This document shows positions 6,874 to 9,461 of a stretch of DNA of 9,461 nucleotides, piece after piece; positions within the stretch are counted from its first letter, which is position 1, and each line of letters starts with the position of its first letter. The stretch covers positions 1 to 9,461 of the forward strand of contig JAGGSL010000004.1 of NCBI GenBank assembly GCA_021159125.1. The letters are read 5' to 3'. A model generated the notes under the pieces. The model did not search any database, was not told the DNA's origin, and was given only the letters and a program-made list of their open reading frames with translations. The translations under genes and the position numbers were made by a program. The stretch comes from Thermoplasmata archaeon (GTDB lineage Archaea > Thermoplasmatota > E2 > UBA202 > DSCA01).

Positions 6874-6882
6874 CACCTCCTC
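6874..6882 (-). promoter_or_regulatory. Strong Shine-Dalgarno site of the CBS gene
   Basis: On the minus strand GAGGAGGTG, continuing into ATG, matches the 16S rRNA 3' end almost fully (GGAGGTGAT). Its core is about 8 nt from ATG 6867, but too close to ATG 6873, so it decides the start. A TATA-like TTTTTAAA (6906-6913) further upstream would start transcription near 6883. Confidence 0.7.
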
Positions 6883-6952
6883 TCATTTTTTGTATACAAA
6901 GAGAATTTAAAAATCTTATTATTGGATGTTCGTTCTCGCCAGTAAAAACAGC

Positions 6953-6974
6953 ATTTCAAAAAAAGTTGAAATGG
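6953..6974 (+). promoter_or_regulatory. Operator copy 1, upstream of the TATA box
   Basis: An inverted repeat ATTTCAA-N6-TTGAAAT (arms 6953-6959 and 6966-6972) followed by GG. The full 22 bases recur identically at 7016-7037. It ends 5 bases before the TATA box at 6980, covering the position of the TFB-recognition element, so a bound protein would hinder TBP/TFB assembly. The ArsR-type regulator in the operon is the obvious candidate ligand, by inference. Confidence 0.75.
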
Positions 6975-6979
6975 AAAAT

Positions 6980-6988
6980 TTTATATAT
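6980..6988 (+). promoter_or_regulatory. TATA box of the transporter operon
   Basis: TTTATATAT, preceded by a purine run GGAAAA, is a strong archaeal TATA element. Transcription should begin about 7009-7010, giving a leader of about 35 nt before ATG 7045. It sits between the two identical operator copies. Confidence 0.75.
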
Positions 6989-7015
6989 CCATTTTTGCAT
7001 ACGTCCCTCGATAAA

Positions 7016-7037
7016 ATTTCAAAAAAAGTTGAAATGG
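7016..7037 (+). promoter_or_regulatory. Operator copy 2, in the early transcribed region
   Basis: Exact second copy of the 22-base site at 6953-6974, with inverted-repeat arms 7016-7022 and 7029-7035. It starts a few bases after the predicted transcription start, and its last two bases (GG) begin the Shine-Dalgarno GGTGATG (7036-7042) of the transporter gene. The start-to-start distance of 63 bp equals six turns of 10.5-bp DNA, so both copies face the same side of the helix. Confidence 0.75.
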
Positions 7038-7044
7038 TGATGTC

Positions 7045-8088
7045 ATGATGAGAGATATAGAATGCAGGTGCCAGATAGTCAAAAACTTCACGCCGTCATG
7101 GTTCGCAAGCGTCATGGGGACAGGAATACTTGCAATAACCTCTTTGTTTTACTCGCAATACCTGCCCTTTTTGAAGGATGTTGCATATTTCCTCTTTTAT
7201 TTCAACGTTGTATTGTTTTTTGTCCTGCTGGTTCCATGGCTGCTCAGATGGATATTCTTCAAAAAGGAGGCGATGACAGACTTGGAACATCCAATATTGT
7301 CAAATTTTTACGCCACCATTGCAGTTGCCATGCTTGTTCTGGCATCAAATTTCATAGTGATTGGAAAAGATATGGCGGTAGGGAAGGTATTTTGGTTTGC
7401 TGGCGCTTTTTCAACAATATTCTTCGGATTGCTGACACCTTTCATAATGTTCAGGGGAGGGCATGTTAAGCTCGAGCATATAAATCCTGCATGGTTCATA
7501 CCCCCCGTTGGGCTGATAGTTATTCCCATTGCGGGAAGTTTGGTTATCTCTCAATTTTCCGGGATGGCGCAGGAATTCGTCATATTCTTAAATTACTTTG
7601 GTTGGGGCGCCGGTTTCTTCATCTATCTTTCATTGCTGGCAGTCTGCATGTACCGTTTTATACTCCACCACCCCCTGCCAAGCACGCTTGCTCCCACCAT
7701 ATGGATAAATCTGGGGCCCATAGGGGCGGGGACGATTGCCCTGATAAATCTGGTCAAAAATTCGGCATTTGTGACAATCAAAGAGCCATTCTTCGTTTTT
7801 GGGTTGATATTCTGGGGATTCGGGATATGGTGGGTAATGATGGCAATAATAATGACCCTTCACTATGTAAAAAAGCTAAAACTTCCCTATGCAATGTCAT
7901 GGTGGGCATTCACATTCCCTCTGGGAGCATACGTGGCGGCAAGCCATTCCGTGGCAAACATTTTCGATATCGAACTGATTGACTATGTTGGTTTTGCCCT
8001 CTATTTACTTTTGCTATCCTTCTGGATCGTTACCCTCACAAAAACGGCGGTGAACACATACCACGGTACGGTATTCAAGGGAGGTTAG
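7045..8088 (+). CDS. TDT/SLAC1-family anion transporter (TehA/Mae1/Ssu1-like)
   Basis: A 347-residue integral membrane protein with about ten hydrophobic segments, matching the voltage-dependent anion channel/TDT family (PF03595; TehA, Mae1, SLAC1, Ssu1). The key signature is in the first helix: NFTPSWFASVMGTGILA (residues 14-30), where 'F-T-P-x-W-F-x-x-x-M-G-T-G' is typical. Later HPLPSTLAPTIWINLGPIGAGTIAL and a Trp-rich FWGFGIWWVMMAI helix also fit. Members carry C4-dicarboxylates, chloride/nitrate or, in yeast Ssu1, sulfite outwards; the substrate here is not determined. Cys7 and Cys9 (ECRCQ) lie at the N-terminus. ATG 7045 is preferred because GGTGATG (7036-7042) is well spaced; ATG 7048 also exists. 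First gene of an operon controlled by the twin operator. Confidence 0.88.
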   Translation: MMRDIECRCQIVKNFTPSWFASVMGTGILAITSLFYSQYLPFLKDVAYFLFYFNVVLFFVLLVPWLLRWIFFKKEAMTDLEHPILSNFYATIAVAMLVLASNFIVIGKDMAVGKVFWFAGAFSTIFFGLLTPFIMFRGGHVKLEHINPAWFIPPVGLIVIPIAGSLVISQFSGMAQEFVIFLNYFGWGAGFFIYLSLLAVCMYRFILHHPLPSTLAPTIWINLGPIGAGTIALINLVKNSAFVTIKEPFFVFGLIFWGFGIWWVMMAIIMTLHYVKKLKLPYAMSWWAFTFPLGAYVAASHSVANIFDIELIDYVGFALYLLLLSFWIVTLTKTAVNTYHGTVFKGG

Positions 8089-8089
8089 A

Positions 8090-8452
8090 ATGAAATTCGA
8101 AATCCCGAAGGAAATTGAGAGAGAATTGCAAAAAAAGGGCGGATGGAGCAACATCAAAAAGAGATTGCCAGCAGATGAAATTAAACAGGTGGAGAAAGTC
8201 ATGAAGGTTCTGTCCTACGAAACGCGCCTGAGGATTCTCTATGCAATGGCAGAGCAGAGAATGTGCGTGTGCATGCTCACCGAGTTAACAAAATGCTCAT
8301 ACTCAAAATGCTCCTATCATCTCTCAAAGCTGAAGGATGCAGGGCTTATAAAAGCCACAAGAAAGGGAAATTATCTCGTTTACTCACTCACGCCATTTGG
8401 CAGAAGCATTGTCCGACATTTCAAGAAATACAAGCCGGAGGTGAAAAAATGA
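8090..8452 (+). CDS. ArsR-type winged-helix regulator with Cys sensor motif
   Basis: A 120-residue ArsR/SmtB-type regulator: a charged N-terminal extension (~1-35), the dimer-entry helix VMKVLSYETRLRILYAM (38-53, with the 'L-x-x-x-x-R-x-x-I-L' pattern), then MCVCML, the recognition helix (~70-82) and wing KATRKGNYLVYSL (88-100). MCVCML is equivalent to the ELCVCDL metal/metalloid motif of ArsR/CadC proteins (Cys59, Cys61). Cys69 and Cys74 add two more thiols, Cys74 within the recognition helix. It probably represses its own operon at the two ATTTCAA-N6-TTGAAAT sites and releases DNA on binding a metal, metalloid or reactive sulfur species; the inducer is inferred. GGGAGGT (8079-8085) overlaps the upstream stop, leaving one base between the genes; the stop overlaps the next ATG (ATGA). 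Confidence 0.88.
   Translation: MKFEIPKEIERELQKKGGWSNIKKRLPADEIKQVEKVMKVLSYETRLRILYAMAEQRMCVCMLTELTKCSYSKCSYHLSKLKDAGLIKATRKGNYLVYSLTPFGRSIVRHFKKYKPEVKK
8437..8443 (+). promoter_or_regulatory. Shine-Dalgarno site deciding the DUF59 start
   Basis: GGAGGTG lies 5 nt before ATG 8449 inside the last codons of the ArsR-type gene. It fixes the short start, not the 62-codon longer open frame that begins at 8263 inside the regulator. Confidence 0.75.
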
Positions 8453-8739
8453 ATGAGGAAGAAGTGAAAGAAGTTGTGGGAAAAGTGATGCACCCTGAGG
8501 TGGATGCAAGTCTGGTGGAGCTGGGAATGGTGGAGAATGTGGAAGTAAAAGGAAATAAGGTATCGCTGACGATGGTGTTTCCTTTTGCGGGCGTGCCCAT
8601 AAAGTACATGCTAATAGAAAGCGTTAAAGAGCCGCTTGAAAAACTGGGCCTGGAAGTGGAAATCACGGAGAGAACAATGAGCCAGGATGAATTGCAGAAA
8701 TTCTTCAAAATGGAGCAGGAGAAATGGAAAGGCATGTAG
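8449..8739 (+). CDS. MIP18/DUF59 family protein lacking the conserved Cys
   Basis: A 96-residue protein of the MIP18/PaaD/SufT (DUF59) family, which acts in iron-sulfur cluster maturation. HPEVDASLVELGMVENVEVKG (residues 15-35) matches the family's 'DPE-x-x-x-x-(I/V)-(V/D)-LG-(L/M)-V' opening. It continues with a strand, VFPFAGVPIKYML (43-55), a helix and a final strand LEVEITE. Classical members carry a reactive Cys in a 'PGCP' turn; here the equivalent reads AGVP (Val49) and the protein contains no cysteine at all. It therefore cannot use that thiol, so either a scaffold or a different role is likely. The C-terminal helix (~80-96) is charged. ATG overlaps the regulator's stop (ATGA). Position between a regulator and two anion transporters is unusual for a general Fe-S factor. 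Confidence 0.82.
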   Translation: MNEEEVKEVVGKVMHPEVDASLVELGMVENVEVKGNKVSLTMVFPFAGVPIKYMLIESVKEPLEKLGLEVEITERTMSQDELQKFFKMEQEKWKGM

Positions 8740-8742
8740 AGC

Positions 8743-9461
8743 ATGATTGAAATCGCAGTAACAGCAGCCCTGGTATTCATCATTTCCCTCATATTCTCCA
8801 TGTTCGGGAAGGGCGGAGGCGAGCTGTATCTGCCAGTGATGCTAACCCTGCTTAACATTGCCTTCTACACTGCTGCAGGCGTAAGTTTGTTTCTTATATT
8901 CTTGCAGAGCATTTCAATGATTTTTGTTTACTCGCAGAAACACAAACTCATTGACTGGAAGCTCGCTTTGCTGCTTGCTACTGTCGTAGGCACATCCTCA
9001 TTCCTCGGAGGGTTTGTTTCTGAGGGCATACCTGCGCTGTACCTCAAAATCACATTTGCTGCATTCCTCATCATTTCAGCCATCCTCCTGTTTCTGAACA
9101 AGGGCATGAAGATTAAACTTGGCAAATTCGGAGTCTGGCACCGTAAGTTCGGCGGCGGAGAGTATGATGTTCATATTTTGTATCTTGCAGTTCCTGTCGC
9201 AGTGGCAGCTTTCCTTGCAGGAATGGTGGGCATATCCGGCGGCGGGCTGATTGTTCCGATTGCCGTGCTGCTTGGAGGAATGCCCATAAGGATAGCCATG
9301 GGAACGAACACGTTCCTTGTGCTTGCATCCTCCTCAATGGGATTTCTGGGCCATGCGGCAAAGGGTGGCGTGGACTGGTATCTTTGCGCTGTTTTTGGGA
9401 TTGCGATAGTGGCAGGTTCGCAGATAGGCTCTCGCATGCATGCGAAGGTAGGCGAAAAATC
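8743..9461 (+). CDS. TauE/SafE (TSUP) family permease, 3' end cut by window
   Basis: An open frame from ATG 8743, three bases after the DUF59 stop, runs uninterrupted through the window end (239 complete codons). It is a hydrophobic protein with the family's duplicated glycine motif: FGKGGGELYLPVML at residues 21-34 and GISGGGLIVPIAVLLGGMP at 163-181. The second is followed by IRIAMGTNTF, the classic TauE/SafE (PF01925) signature. Typical members have about 250-300 residues with 7-9 membrane helices, so only a few dozen residues should be missing. Relatives export sulfite, sulfoacetate or other organosulfonates, or take up thiosulfate; the substrate here is undetermined. Last visible gene of the four-gene operon, sharing a likely anion or sulfur-compound theme with the TDT transporter. 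Confidence 0.9.
   Translation, partial: MIEIAVTAALVFIISLIFSMFGKGGGELYLPVMLTLLNIAFYTAAGVSLFLIFLQSISMIFVYSQKHKLIDWKLALLLATVVGTSSFLGGFVSEGIPALYLKITFAAFLIISAILLFLNKGMKIKLGKFGVWHRKFGGGEYDVHILYLAVPVAVAAFLAGMVGISGGGLIVPIAVLLGGMPIRIAMGTNTFLVLASSSMGFLGHAAKGGVDWYLCAVFGIAIVAGSQIGSRMHAKVGEK

Noticed and set aside
6053..6910. 285-codon plus-strand open frame opposite the CBS gene
   Set aside because: Ser/Phe/Thr-rich antisense shadow of a clear multi-CBS protein; no start signal or domain pattern.
8263..8448. Longer N-terminus for the DUF59 protein
   Set aside because: The extension overlaps the ArsR-type gene in another frame. The GGAGGTG site and the family's normal length support ATG 8449.

Overview
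The window reads as an archaeal chromosome, most likely a euryarchaeote; a Thermoplasmata-like lineage is a guess. Evidence is ribosomal protein L15e followed directly by a COG1325 RNA-binding/exosome-type gene, archaeal-only families (DUF2240, the short TctA-like permease, the HisA-related protein), and promoters with TATA boxes about 26 nt upstream of the expected start. Both leaderless (L15e) and strongly Shine-Dalgarno-led genes (extended GGAGGTGATG-type sites) are present. Coding density is high and no gene-free stretch exceeds 300 bases. I see no rRNA, tRNA, CRISPR array or insertion sequence.

Left part (1-3000): a membrane-anchored double OB-fold protein is followed after one base by a TctA-family permease (plus strand). 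These converge, with a 17-nt overlap, on a minus-strand pair: a short HisA-related protein followed by a DUF2240 protein.

Middle (3000-6900): a plus-strand pair encodes a tandem helix-hairpin-helix protein and a UlaG/UPF0173-type metallo-beta-lactamase-fold hydrolase. It converges with a minus-strand information-processing block. Read in transcription order, that block is a four-CBS protein with an HPF/RaiA-like tail, L15e (own TATA box, leaderless), COG1325 RNA-binding protein, and a zinc-ribbon protein. The block suggests ribosome and RNA metabolism, possibly coupled to energy sensing through the CBS domains.

Right part (6900-9461): a tight plus-strand operon encodes a TDT/SLAC1-family anion transporter, an ArsR-type repressor with a Cys-X-Cys sensor motif, a MIP18/DUF59 protein lacking the usual cysteine, and a TauE/SafE (TSUP) permease cut by the window end. 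Its promoter carries two identical 22-bp sites, each an inverted repeat (ATTTCAA-N6-TTGAAAT), set exactly 63 bp apart and bracketing the TATA box and probable transcription start. I infer a self-regulated anion-efflux cassette, perhaps for sulfite or another sulfur oxyanion, repressed by the ArsR protein. This is the strongest candidate for an undescribed system here; the substrate and the inducer are not shown by the sequence.
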